DNA of 64,000 nucleotides, taken from Pyrus communis (Eukaryota; Streptophyta; Magnoliopsida; Rosales; Rosaceae). Made by a program: the position numbers and the translations under genes. Below the pieces are notes generated by a model. That model was not told the origin of the DNA. It saw only the letters and a list, made by a program, of their open reading frames with translations, and searched no databases. The stretch spans positions 22,636,061 to 22,700,060 of the forward strand of contig NC_084804.1 of NCBI RefSeq assembly GCF_963583255.1. The letters run 5' to 3'. Shown in pieces: positions 46,515-58,533 of the stretch (the stretch's first letter is position 1; every line of letters begins with the position of its first letter).

Positions 46515-47410
46515 CATATATATACTATATATTTTTTTTCTCTTTCTTTTTCTTCCTTCTCCCTTTTCACTCTTTCCTCTCACTCTTCTCCTCAAATGCG
46601 ACTCACCACTGTGGCCAGCAACAAGTTCGTCATTTTCAGCAACTATAGTCCACGAAACCACCACCAATTGATCCTTGTTGCTCTACTTAGTCAAAATCTC
46701 ACACCAATTTTGTGAATTTCATGAACGTTTTCGAGTAAGCAGGGTTAGGGTTTCGGATCCACTTCTGACAATGCAATTTCAGCAGATCGTCGTAAAAAAG
46801 ACCTTGCCACGAATTGGAAACGACTCCTCTCACTCCCATGAGAAATATTAGGTATTGCATGTTGGATTTCAGTGCATTTTAAGGTGAATCAAGGACACCC
46901 TAACGTTAAAATTTTCCAACGAGTTTTTAGAAATCCGTCAGGTAGTTTCCTGCGAATAAATAATTGTTGTCCACCACCATAATCACTCACATCAAATTGG
47001 CTTTGGGTAATAGCCGCACGAAATTGGCTTTGGGTAAGCTCCAACACCAAATGGCCTAAAACATGGGTTTCACTTGGTCTAATGCGCTATCTCATTAACT
47101 GGGTTCCTTTTTTCTTTGTTGAATTGTTAATGATTTTGAGTTATGATTTTTCTTTATGATTTTGATTTATGAATTCTTGAGTTATGATTTTCCTTTGTGA
47201 ACAATTTTTTATGTTCTTGGATTTAAGTTTGGTTGTTTTTGTTCTGGATAACATTATTGTTCTTAAATATGAGTTAATTGAATCATGTTTCTTGTATACA
47301 TGTGATCAAATGCAATTTAGCATGTGATTAGGTATACATGTGGAGAAGTTGGTTTTATGGATGAATGTTCTACTACACACACTAACTTCATATAGAAATC
47401 ACCCCTCTGA

Positions 47411-47542
47411 CAACAAATTTAGGTCCATCCAACCTCTTAGTTGCAATGTCTTCGATATCATCACCATACATGAAAACAACGAATTTAGGTCCATCCAACC
47501 TCTTAGTTGTGACGTCTTCGAGCTCATCACCATACAGGATGC
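47411..47542 (-). repeat. 66-bp in-frame tandem duplication
   Basis: Two 66-bp copies (47411-47476, 47477-47542). On the minus strand both keep one open frame, giving two 22-residue repeats containing ATKRLDGPKFVV and VTTKRLDGPKFVV. The surrounding 84-codon frame has no recognised family. A gene fragment is possible but unproven. Confidence 0.75.
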
Positions 47543-47714
47543 CACACGTGTACATATGAGCATATTCTAAGCACTTGCAGGTTTCATCAATTGTTGAGCC
47601 CCAGCAACGACCTATGAAGACAACACTGCATGTATCGACCATATGATAACATGATACATCTATGAAGTCAAGACCATCATATTGAATCTACATCTCAGCA
47701 GCATGAGCATTAGA

Positions 47715-48440
47715 AGATTGAAGTCAAGCAAATCCTATTTGAAGACAACCTAATCGACCTTTTCACCAAGTCACTGCCAAAGTCTACTTTCTAGAAACTT
47801 GTCAAAGGTATTGGTATGCGTAAATTGTCTGATTTGCAATACTTGTAGTTTTCATTTGGAAGTTTTGTTAAACTCAAGGGGAGTATTCAAAAGTATACTC
47901 ACTTAATCTTAATGTACTCTTTTCCCCTTGGATTAGGAGAATTTTTTCCATTGGGTTGCTGCTATCTAACGAGGTTTTAAAGAGGCACATATCCTTGGCT
48001 AATCATTATGTTGTGTTTGTTTTACTTGCGTCCTTAAGGCATTTTAGTTTTACTCGTTATGCATTCTTCAGTTTGTTTTGAGACTCGCATTCGCGCATCA
48101 GTGTCTATGAGAAGACTTCATCAACTGCTTCCATATTTTCCTGAAGACCAATTGTGTCTCCTGATTGAGCATTTACATGCATTTACATGTACACTCAAGG
48201 GGAAAGTACTGTAATTAATATTTAACATTGTGTGATTGTGTAAATCTTAAGTATAGATAAGTTAGGAATTCTTCGGGGTCTAGAAGATTTTTCTTATTTG
48301 ACTTTGTATTACTTGGAAAACACGTGATTCTCTCCCTTACTATAACTAAAGACACTAGGCATGAAAATTACCAACACAGAACTTCTCAAGTACTACTCTT
48401 CTCTCAACCGCACCCTCTCTCTTTCTTTCTAAATTTTAGG
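47715..48440 (+). pseudogene. 3' end of a Ty1/copia element: RNase H tail, polypurine tract, LTR remnant
   Basis: The translation at about 47720-47849 reads LIDLFTKSLPKSTF, a stop, then KLVKGIGMRKLSDLQ. This is the conserved C-terminus of copia polyproteins, with the usual ADLFTK motif changed. Polypurine-like ACTCAAGGGGAGT (47873) and ACTCAAGGGGAAAGTAC (48193) follow. From 48210 an LTR-like stretch begins TGTAATTAATATT and ends in a CT-rich leader near 48440. No upstream domains are recognisable, so only a tail survives. Confidence 0.65.
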
Positions 48441-50634
48441 TCATAATATAATGTTGAGAACGGCTTATGGCATGCTGGCAGTCGGATATTGGCTGGACTA
48501 CTACTATTCGAATGTGCATATGAGTCAACTACAATAATATGGAATGGCACTACGGTACCTTACTCATCCAAGGTACGCAACAACGCGCGTACTCCGCAGG
48601 GTTACCTACACCAACGACCTCTTGTCTTTAGATGTACTTATAATCTTGAGCCTTGATTATATCGATATCATAATCTTGAGGTTTATAACATAAGAAATCA
48701 AATATTTTTATAGTGTTAATTAGGCCTTCCACAGTAAGCTTGAAAAAGTACGTGTGATACTAATATATTGAATGCATGAGTTCAATACATTAGACTCATG
48801 AGCGTGATATATACCAATATATTAAACTCATGAGTGATAACAAAATATTAAACTCAAACTAATAATAGTAGTGTTATCGGTATCAAACTTAGACTGCCTG
48901 ATTTCCATATATAGATTCACATTTACTCAAACTAATGTGGAAAACCTTACGATACATATGCTAAGATCCTAGTGATGAACATGATGGTGAGACCAAAACA
49001 ACCTCAAATCCTCCAAAAAAGAATTCAAATCTTTGGTTACATAGTAAAACGTCACTAGAAAGAACAACAAGAATTAAATAAATGACATGATCAATACTCA
49101 ATGTCACTACTAGACTTATCAACTATATTCTCTCAAAAACTTGCATACCAAGTCTTATTATTTGCTCAAAAGTAATTAATTTTGAATATAAAGTGTGTGC
49201 ACTGTCTTAGCATCGATTGATCAATAACGCTAACCACGAAACGTTGGAAGACAGAGAACCTCATCAGTCTGTCCTTACAATGCAAACCATTGTGATCGCC
49301 GCAAGCAAAACAGAGAGGCTTCCACCTCTTGAGCACAAACTCAAAGCCGTCTCTGCCTCATTGTGTTTGGTTCCCCACCATTCTCGCTTGGCTCAAGTCA
49401 CAGTTCAAGAAGCTCCAAAGGTTTCGGAACATGTAAACACTGTGAGGACGAGTAGTGTCATTTGGTGGATCATACCTGAAAACTACAAACACCCAAAGCA
49501 CCATTGATCATATATTCAATTTTATGTACGATGGAAAAGGAGCAGTAGTGAAGCAAATTGTGCAAGATAATGATTACAGTTGCAGAAAAATTTAGGTAGT
49601 AGATTTTTATTTTTATTTTTATTTTTTTTGCCTAATAGTTTGACATGTTATTATTTATGTCACTAAATTGTCGATATCGGTAGAAAATTTGTAACATAAA
49701 AAGTGACATCTTTGCAACGACAACTGAAGAAATGAACAGAAATTTCTCACCAAGAGTGTCCTTGATATAAAATGGTCCATTCTTCAAAGCCCACTCTGTG
49801 TACTAAATCCGAAATGCCAATTTTCTGAACCACCAACTATTATCTTGTTGGACCTTTGGTCTTATTGAGGTGAAATGAGCCATAGTTGAAACCCTAACCT
49901 GTGTAATTACCATATTGCCAATCCTTGTTGGCTGTGCTGCTAACTGCTAGCGTTGAAGTAATTAGCACAATTGCTAATGTAATTTGTGCAAAACTTGGAA
50001 CCCATTATTCTCCGCCAAATGCAGCAACTCAAGGAAGAAATGGTGAAATCCAGAGGTTAGAGGAGGATGAAACTTAAGAAGGAAACTTCTAGTTTCCTAA
50101 TAGCCAGAGTGAAATTTGCAAGATTGGAAACAAGAAAAAGCAAAGTGAAATTATAGAAAAGGGGTAACACAGCAAACTCTTTTGCATAGCGTGGTCTGAT
50201 TTGATTCATTTTTTGCCTCAAACCATACACTGAATCAACATAACATAAATGTCTGACCTGGTTCGATTTAGGTCTTAAACTAGTAGTATAATACAACCAA
50301 ATTACATTTACTGACTAGTTTGGTTTTATCATTTCACCTCATAAGCAATTTGGAAAACATTCTATGCTCTCTTACTTATATCATAGGGAACTTATTAATA
50401 TTGTAAATAGAAAAACAGTTGTGAAAACTTCTCTACTGTTGTAGACCTATTTTAGTGAGGGAAAGAGAGAGAAGTGCGGTACATAAAGAAAGAGAGAAAA
50501 GAGAGGCTTGAGGAATTCTATGAATGATATTCTCCATATCTTGTGCCTTTATTTATATTAATAAGGGGAGAGAAACTTACTCTCCAGGTAATACATGTTG
50601 TACAAGGAAAGATATTCTGGATCTCACAAGATTC

Positions 50635-50666
<32 letters not shown>

Positions 50667-51646
50667 TACTTAGGATTTACACAATCACATTTTTAATTAA
50701 TAAAAACTGCAATATCTACCAGTTAGAGATTGTTTTTCTCAACAAAATGGACATCAAATTTGAATGACTTAGAAATTTAGTTTTTTATTTTTATTTTTTA
50801 TTTTTTATTTTTTATTTTTTATTTTTTTTAATAGATCATAATGAAAACAGAATTGGATTCTGGATGAAAGGATTAGGATTGGCTTCTCAATGAAGTTTGA
50901 ATTAATCCCATAATAAGTCTAGGTTCAAAGTCCTAGTTGGAGTCAAAGAAGGTGAAAGTAGTGATAGGATTTCAAAGGAGAATGACTTGTGAAAGGACTG
51001 AAGATCATTCTAAGCATATCATGATAATAATTCAAGAGATTGTAATACTATTTAACTTTATAACTAACTGTCTTGGGTATCAAGTAATTTATTCCTATAA
51101 ATATTAGAGGACAACATAAAGAGGACCTTCAACTCAACACACAAATCAACTTTCACACCATTTTCTGAAAATTAACAAATTCACTAACTGTCAACACAAA
51201 CTTTGACTGGATAGACGGCTTTGGGTTAGCAGCCGACAGACGACAACCGACTAGATAAATGGGGTTTTGCAAAAAAAACCAGTGAAAGTAACAAACTGGA
51301 TAGACGAGGTCGAAGTTGTGGAGTCAATTTGCCTTGGAAGTTTTTGTTGACTAGATAGATGGGGACTCTCCAAGTCTGTGGCTAGCTATTTATCTTAAGT
51401 CTAAACCAGCGAAGAATCTTTGATTGTTTTGCCGAAAAAGATCACTTCATCAGCCTTCTCGGCGAGGTTTCATGATTGGTTACTCTCATATCACATTCAG
51501 AGTTTAGCATACAAACAGCTAAACCATTTTTACAATTAAGACACTCAATTTCTTTGAGTATCTTTGTCCATACAGTTTGATACAGATTCGAGGACCTATA
51601 TTTTCACTAATATAGTTAAGGGTGCAAAACTTGGTGCAGAAGATCC
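48441..51646. other. Non-genic stretch
   Basis: No gene recognised. It contains an (AT)n microsatellite at about 50634-50660 and a run of TTTTTATTTT units at about 50779-50828. The 96-codon frame at 49217-49507 has no family features. Confidence 0.45.
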
Positions 51647-52004
51647 AGAATTGTTACAACCTATCCCTTAAAATAATGTATTTTTATTCCCAATCCATAT
51701 GAAACGACTATTTTGCCCTTGAGTGTGTTTATTAAGTAAATTTCGAGCCTCGACTCAAATATCAATTTCTTATACTTTCTTATGTTTTCCTAATTATATT
51801 CATGTACGTGAATGTGACATCGAAAAGGAAATTCGAAATTTAGTCAGAACGGGTATTATGGTAATTTGAAACCTTGAGAGGGGCAAACAAGTAGTTTCAC
51901 TTAAAATTTTTAAGTGGACTTAACCCACTCCATCTCTCTCTTTCCCTTCACTTCTGCAATTTCTCCCTCTCTCTCTAGCACTGTGACAAACTAGCCACCA
52001 TCAT

Positions 52005-52292
52005 TGATAAGTCTGGTTGTCCTTTTCGTTGTTGGACTCAGTCACTTAGGTTTTGTTTTGGTTTTTCAATAAGTTCCTATTATCTAGGAAGACTTGTTCT
52101 ACGTAGACTAATTCCTTATGCACATTATCACTTTCCGATTAGTGTGGATTGTGGGCTATTTTTTTAGGGTTCCGTTAATTCTGTAAGGCTATATAATGGC
52201 CAAAGTCTCTATTCAATAAATAAGTTGTTATTCCAGTTTGCTTTGAGTTATTTGTAGTGTTGCTCTTGGTATATTTGTTCTTGTTCTCAACA
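52005..52292 (+). repeat. 5' LTR of the nested copia element
   Basis: 288 bp. Closely similar to the 276-bp 3' LTR, with scattered substitutions and small indels. It is therefore older than the gypsy insertion at 28.7 kb. Confidence 0.93.
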
Positions 52293-52439
52293 AACTGGTA
52301 TTAGGGGCCCTTACTGGGGCCTGAGAACCGAAAAGCTGCAGCTTTTGAGTGACTTCCAAACACAAGAGAGAAAGAGAGGAAAATGACTTATGAGGGAAAC
52401 TTTGTGTAGCCTTCCATTCCACATTTTGATGGTCATTAT

Positions 52440-55400
52440 GACCATTAGAGCATGCTCATGGAAAATTTCCTTCGAAGCAAGGAGTATTGGAGTTTGATTG
52501 AAACTGGTTATGAAGAACGAGCAAAGGGGGCGCAACCCCTACCAGAAGCACGACAAAAATAGCTTGATGCAGTGAAACTCAAAGATCTCAAAGCCAAAAA
52601 CTACCTTTTCCAAGCAATCGATAGGAGTATCTTAGAGACAATGTTGGAAAAGGACACCTCCAAGGAGATCTGGGATTCCATGAAGACGAAATGTGAAGGG
52701 AATGCTCGAGTGAAGCACTCAACTCTTCAAGCCCTACGAAGAGACTTTGAGACTCTTGAGATGAAGGTTGGTGAAACAATCACTAACTACTTTGCTAGAG
52801 TGATGACAATAGCAAACAAGATGAGAGTATATGGGGAGACCATGACTGATGTCACGATCTGTGAAAAAATTATGCGATCTCTCATGAACAAATTTAATTA
52901 TATAGTTTGTTCGATTGAGGAATCTAGGGACTTAGATGCAATTACCATTGATGAGCTTCAAAGCTCGCTCACTATACATGAGCAAAAATTTTATAGAAGC
53001 AGCTGTGTGGAGCAAGCCCTGAAGGTAACAATTGATGCCAAAACTGAGGGGGGTATCAACAATTATAGAGGATGAGGGCGTGGAAGAAACAATTATAGAG
53101 GACGAAGACGTGGAAGAGGAGGCCAAGCATTCAACAAGGATGCGGTGGAATGCTACAAGTATCATAATCTTAGACACTTCCAGTATGGATGTCCAAAATG
53201 GGATAAGGAGGCTAATTATGCAGAAGTGAATGAAGAAGATGATATGTTGTTGATGTTATATGTTGAGTCACATGAACGGATTGATGCTTGGTTTCTTATC
53301 TTAGGATGTTCCAACCATATGTGTGGCAATCGGGATATGTTCACAAATCTAGATGAAAGCTTTGTTCATTCAGTTAAATTGGGAAACAACAGTAGGATGA
53401 ATGTGGTTGGCAAGGGAAGTGTCAAATTATTTTTAAATCAACCTTGTTGTCCATGGGGTGTACTATGTTCCAGAGCTCAAAACCAATCTCTTGAGCATAA
53501 GACAACTTCAAGAAAAGGGTTTGGCTATATTGATTCAAGAAGGAGTTTGCAAAATATATCATCCGACTAAGGGTTTGATTATTCAAATTGTGATGAGTAA
53601 GAACATGATGTTTATACTGTTAGCTCAGACTCTAGTCTCTATAAGTGCTAAACCAGAAATGTGTCTTCACACAAGCTCACATGATCTCTTTTATCTTTGG
53701 CATCGAAGATACGGTCACCTGAGCCACAAGGGATTGAGAGCTTTGCAACACAAGAGGATGGTTCGTGGACTCCCTCAACTTCAAATCTCAAATACCACAT
53801 GCATAGACTACATTCAAGGCAAACAGCATCGTAATGACATGCCAACAAGAAGTACGTGGTGAGCAAGTCAGCCTTTGGAGCTTATTCATACAGACATCTG
53901 TGGGCTCATTTCTCCTATATCAAATAGTGGAAAGAGGTATATTTTATGCTTTATTGATGATTTTAGTCATAAATCATGGGTGTACTTGTTGACAGCAAAG
54001 AGTGAGGCACTGCATTGCTTCCAATTTTTCAAAATAATGCTGGAAAATGAGAAAGGGCTGAGTATCAAGTGTCTACAGACAGATAGAGGGGGTGAATTCA
54101 CCTCAACTGAATTCACTGTTTTTTGCAAAGAAAATGGAATCAAGAGGCAGTTAACCACTGCCTACATGCCGTAACAAAACGAGGTGGCAGTGAAGGATAT
54201 CACTCCACAAGAGGCGTGGAGTGGAGTAAAACCATCAGTTGAGCATTTCTGTGTCTTTGGAAGCTTAGCACATCCATGTTCCAAATGTCAAGAAAGGTAA
54301 ATTAGATGATAAAAGTTTTCCTTGTGTTTTATTGGGAGTTAGTGAAGAGTCCAAGGGATATAGATTGTTTGATCCTATAGCTAAGAAAATTGTTGTGAGC
54401 AGAGATGCTATTTTTGAGAAAGAAAAATAGTGAGATTGGGATGTGAGTTATGAGGGACATATCATGTTAGATTTGGAATGGGGAGAAAATGAAGAAAACA
54501 GTGAGGGAGAAGAAAGGGTGAGTGAAAATGAAGATGAAAATGGCAGTGAGACTAGAGAAGAAAGAAATGTGGGTGAGAGCAGTGAAGAAACACATGGTTG
54601 TGAAGAAAGAAGTTCTAATGAACTTGGTGAGGATGAAGGGAGGGTTTATGAAGGAAGAATAAGACGTCCTCCTTCTTACTTAAGTGACTATGTCACTGGA
54701 GAAGGGCTAAGTGACGATGAGGCACACATGGTTCAAATCGTGCCAACCGAAGATCCTCTTTATTTTGAAGAAGCAGTGAAAGAAGAGAAATTGAGGCAAA
54801 CTATGGACAGTGAGATCAGCTCCATTAAGAAGAATAAAACATGGTCTTCAAGTAAGTTGCCTACTGGAGCTAAAAAGATTGGTGTCAAATGGGTCTACAA
54901 GACCAAGTACAACGAACATGGAGAGATTGACAAGCACAAAGCACATCTAGTAGCCAAAGGCTACTCACAGAAGCACGGCATAGACTACACAGAGGTCTTT
55001 GCACCAGTGGCAAGGATGGACACAGTGAGGATGATCATTGCCTTGGCAGCACAAAAGGGTTGAAGGATTTTTCAGTTAGATGTTAAGTCAGTGTTTCTTG
55101 AGAGCTGAGTGAAGAGCTTTACATTAAGCAACCAAGGGGTTACGAGAAGGAAGGAAGGGAACACTTGGTCTACAAGCTACACAAAGAATTGTATGGATTA
55201 AAACAAGCTCCACGAGCTTGGTTTAGTCGGATCGAGGCGCACTTTATCAATGAGGGTTTTCAGAAGTGTGACAGTGAGCAAACTTTGTTCACAAAGAAGA
55301 ATGGAGAAGGAAAGATCATCATTGTAAGTATTTATGTTGATGATTTAATTTTTACTGGTAATGATAAAGATATTATGTGTGAGTTCAAGAAGTCCATGTT

Positions 55401-56290
55401 GAGAGAATTTGATATGATTGATTTGGGAAGCATGAGGTTTTTCCTTGGCATTGAAGTACTTCAAAGAACAGATGGTATTTTCATACATAAAAGAAAAATA
55501 TGCCTTGGAGGTTCTAAAGAGATTTAGGATGTTGGAAAGTAATGAAGTGAATAGTCCGATTGTCCCAGGTTTTAAGATCAGTAAGGATGAGGATGGAATT
55601 ACTGTGGATGAGACATACTTCAAGTAATTGGTGGGAAGCTTGATGTATCTCACTGCCATAAGACCAGACATGATGTTTGTCACCAGTCTCATAAGTAGAT
55701 TTATGGCAAAACCAACTGAGCTTCACCTGTAGGCTGCAAAAAGAGCTCTTCGATATTTAAAGGGGATGGTGAATTATGGTATTCATTACAAGAAATGTGG
55801 AGATGGTGGACTGTTTGCTTTCACAGATAGTGATTATGCAGGAGATGTGGAGGATAGGAAGAGCACAAGTGGTTATTTGTTCTTGCTGAGTTTAGGTGTT
55901 GTGACATGGAGTTCAAAGAAGCAGCCTATTGTTACACTGTCTAATATAGAAGCAGAATTTGTAGCAGCTACAATGTGTGCGTGTCAAGCAATATGGATGA
56001 AGAGAGTGCTGAAGGAGCTTGAGTACAGTAATGAGACGTGTACTCTAATTAGATATGATAACAGTTCAACCATTAAGCTGTCAAAGAATCCAGTGATGCA
56101 TGGTCGTAGTAAGCATATTGATGTGAGGTATCACTTTTTGAGGAATCTCACAAATGAGGGTTCGATTACTTTGATTCATTGTGGGAGCGAGGATCAGGTG
56201 GCAGACATAATGACCAAGCCATTAAAGGTTGATGTTTTCCAGAGACTTCGAAGTATGCTGAGGGTTTGTGAGATTGTTAGTATAAGCTAA
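52440..56290 (+). pseudogene. Broken copia gag-pol of the nested element
   Basis: Gag: SKEYWSLIETGYEE, an in-frame TAG at 52560-52562, then LKAKNYLFQAIDRSILETM to 53075, where a TGA interrupts the RG-rich part. The zinc knuckle (near 53145) has Tyr for its second Cys (CYKYHN). The protease motif reads WFLILGCSNHM, so the catalytic Asp is lost. GAG-pre-integrase is LWHRRYGHLSHKGL. The integrase core at 53875-54174 keeps HTDICG and TDRGGEF, but the rest of the domain is deleted (a jump near 54180 to ITPQEAWSG). RT: GVKWVYKTKYNEHGEIDKHK, breaks near 55062, then catalytic YVDD near 55336. RNase H at 55766-56290 has FTDSDYAGD, HIDVRYHFLR and ADIMTKPL and is the best preserved part. It cannot be autonomous. 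Confidence 0.92.
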
Positions 56291-56332
56291 CTGTTTGATA
56301 ACAGTAAGTTTAAGGGAGGGATTGATAAGTCT

Positions 56333-56608
56333 GGTTGTCCTTTTCGTTGTAGGACTCAATCACTTAGGTTTTGTTTTGGTTTTTCAATAAATTCCTATTA
56401 TCTAAGAAGACTTGTTCTACGTAGACTAATTCCTCATGCACGTTATCACTTTCCGATTAGTGTGGATTGTGGGCTATTTTTTAGGGTTCCGTTAATTCTG
56501 TAAGGCTATATAATGGCCAAAGTCTCTAGTCAATAAATAAGTTGTTCTTCAAGTTTGCTTGAGTTATTTACAGTGCTGCTCTTGGTATATTTGTTCTTGT
56601 TCTCAACA
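56333..56608 (+). repeat. 3' LTR of the nested copia element
   Basis: 276 bp, directly after a TAAGGGAGGGAT polypurine tract. Carries a GGCTATATAATGG TATA-like box near 56503, as does the 5' LTR. Confidence 0.93.
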
Positions 56609-58533
56609 ATCACCATCATTTCCTTAATTTATCTAACCTCAAAACCCCCATGTGAGGTTCTTTATCCACTCTTCGAGTTCCAGGGTCATTTCTATGTGTT
56701 GGAGATGATTTTGGTGTTGAATCTAAGAGTTTTAAACCCTTGTAAATTTTTGTGCATGCTTATTCGTCCTGGCGACGAACTCCGATGAGAAACCGTTGAG
56801 TTCAAAGTCGATTGGGGGTTCCCTCTCCTCATTATTGTTTCTATTTTTGTGGGAATGAGATTGATGAGGTTATCAGATTAAATATCATGTTCTAACATCT
56901 GCATACACTCTGCCTTGTTGCCCAGTATCGGGCGAGGGAAAATGGGCGAACTTCAGCGAGTTCGAGACTCATCCTCCTTTTAATCCTCCTGCATTCGGTC
57001 TGGGTGAGTTCCTTGTTTTTAATGGTGCTATGGGTGTCGTGTTCTTTATTTCCAGTTTACGGCGAGGAGGTCCGACGAGTTCACGATGAATCTAAGTATA
57101 GGTAATTTCCTGGACCCTAATTTGTGTTTTTGGTTGGAATTGGGGTATTAAGCACATCGGAATCGAAATAATCTGAGATAGGGATCGTGTTCTATACATT
57201 CTGTAGTTTCTGGCAAGGTTCTAGCGCCAGTGATTAGCGACATATGGCGGTCGTTGTTAGGATTCATGGTGACGTCATCCATTCTGTTAACGTTAACGAA
57301 ATCTTCCAACGACAGAGGTATATTTCGTTAATCTATTAGCTTTCACCAACAACCGGCATGGGGTAGCGTGTGCGGCAGCGCGTGTAGGACTCGAGACCTA
57401 CCTTTAGGTTTTTAGTGTTCTGAATCGCATGGCTCTTATATTTGTGAAAATTTGATGCCTAAATAGTAGTTATGGACGATTTTTCATAGATTTCACTTTA
57501 AAGCTTGTTTTAGCTTTATAACCAATCAATAGGCATATTAGAGATTAAAAAGGAATCAGGCAAGGAGCCTAACGAGGAAGGGTGCTCTGCTTGCTTGTGA
57601 GTGGATCCTTTCAAAACTAAATCTTTTTAAATTATTATTATATGTTGATTCATACGAATATTATTGTTAGTCTTTGAGGAGATTTATATCTAGTTAAATT
57701 ATATTCATATCTTGAGACCATTGGTGATTTATTTTCACCACTTGGTCATCATACATATTGTATGGCTAACTACGGTCATAGGTTATTTGGCAGGTACTTA
57801 GTTTTCTAGTAAAGGCTAGAAACGCTAGTAAATGCTAGTCATCAATCAGGTAGATGCTGCTTCACCTGCTTGCTATACATTTGGATTACTTTGATTATTG
57901 TGATTGATATTACTTTCCTTGATATAATGAGTGATGTGATGTGATGTGATGTGAATTTGACTACTATTATTGTAGTATTATATGTATGTAATTTTTACTA
58001 TATATGTGATTTCAAAACAGGGATTATTATATTTGAATGATTTTTAACTAGATAAACTTTATCCACTCACACTTTGTTTTTCAACCCCTCAAGATGTAAA
58101 GAGAATAAGGAGAACCCCGGATGTGACGAGTGTGCTTAACAGTGAACCAACCAGTCATTTGGACTTTGGGTGATGATTCTTTTACTGTTTGTATAATCAT
58201 ACTTTCAATTATGCATAACACTGGACTTTTATGTGTTTATTGTTGTGTGAAACTTCTAGATGCTTTGATGTGATGTGATAATAACCGAGTTTAACTCTCG
58301 AACATGCGTCCCTAAGTGGGGAGGTTGATTAGGGAACTATGTAGCAGCTTTTATTCTATTAAGGATGAACATTTTGGTTTAAATTCACTCACATTGCAAT
58401 TATCTTACTATGGCTTCATTATTAAGTTGGCTTGTGATATCATCTCTTGATGGAGTAATGGTGTCATTTTAGTAGTGGCCAGCATACCTTGGCCTCGTAA
58501 CTCGTGTTATTGGGGTCAGGACGTGTCAAGAAC

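Larger units (their letters stand above)
52005..56608 (+). mobile_element. Ty1/copia LTR retrotransposon, nested, 4.6 kb, non-functional
   Basis: The 5' LTR is 52005-52292 and the 3' LTR 56333-56608. Both begin TGATAAGTCTGGTTGTCC and end TTCTCAACA. Flanks ATCAT and ATCAC form a 5-bp duplication with one mismatch. The PBS-like TGGTATTAGGGGCC starts at 52296 and the polypurine tract AAGGGAGGGAT ends at 56332. Domain order gag, protease, integrase, RT, RNase H is Ty1/copia. Many stops, frameshifts and an integrase deletion break it. Confidence 0.93.
51652..58528 (+). mobile_element. Solo gypsy-type LTR (about 2.27 kb) split by a nested copia element
   Basis: Starts TGTTACAACCTATCCC and ends GGGGTCAGGACGTGTCA, the TG...CA form and style of the gypsy LTR at 28.7 kb. 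Flanks AGAAT (51647-51651) and AGAAC (58529-58533) give a 5-bp target duplication with one mismatch. Subtracting the nested copia and its duplication leaves about 2268 bp, close to the 2227-bp LTRs of the other element. No gag/pol of its own lies between the flanks, so it is a solo LTR left by recombination. It contains a (GTGAT)n tract at 57931-57954. Confidence 0.7.

Noticed and set aside
49217..49507. 96-codon plus-strand frame
   Set aside because: No recognised family, no neighbouring exons and no promoter or splice evidence.
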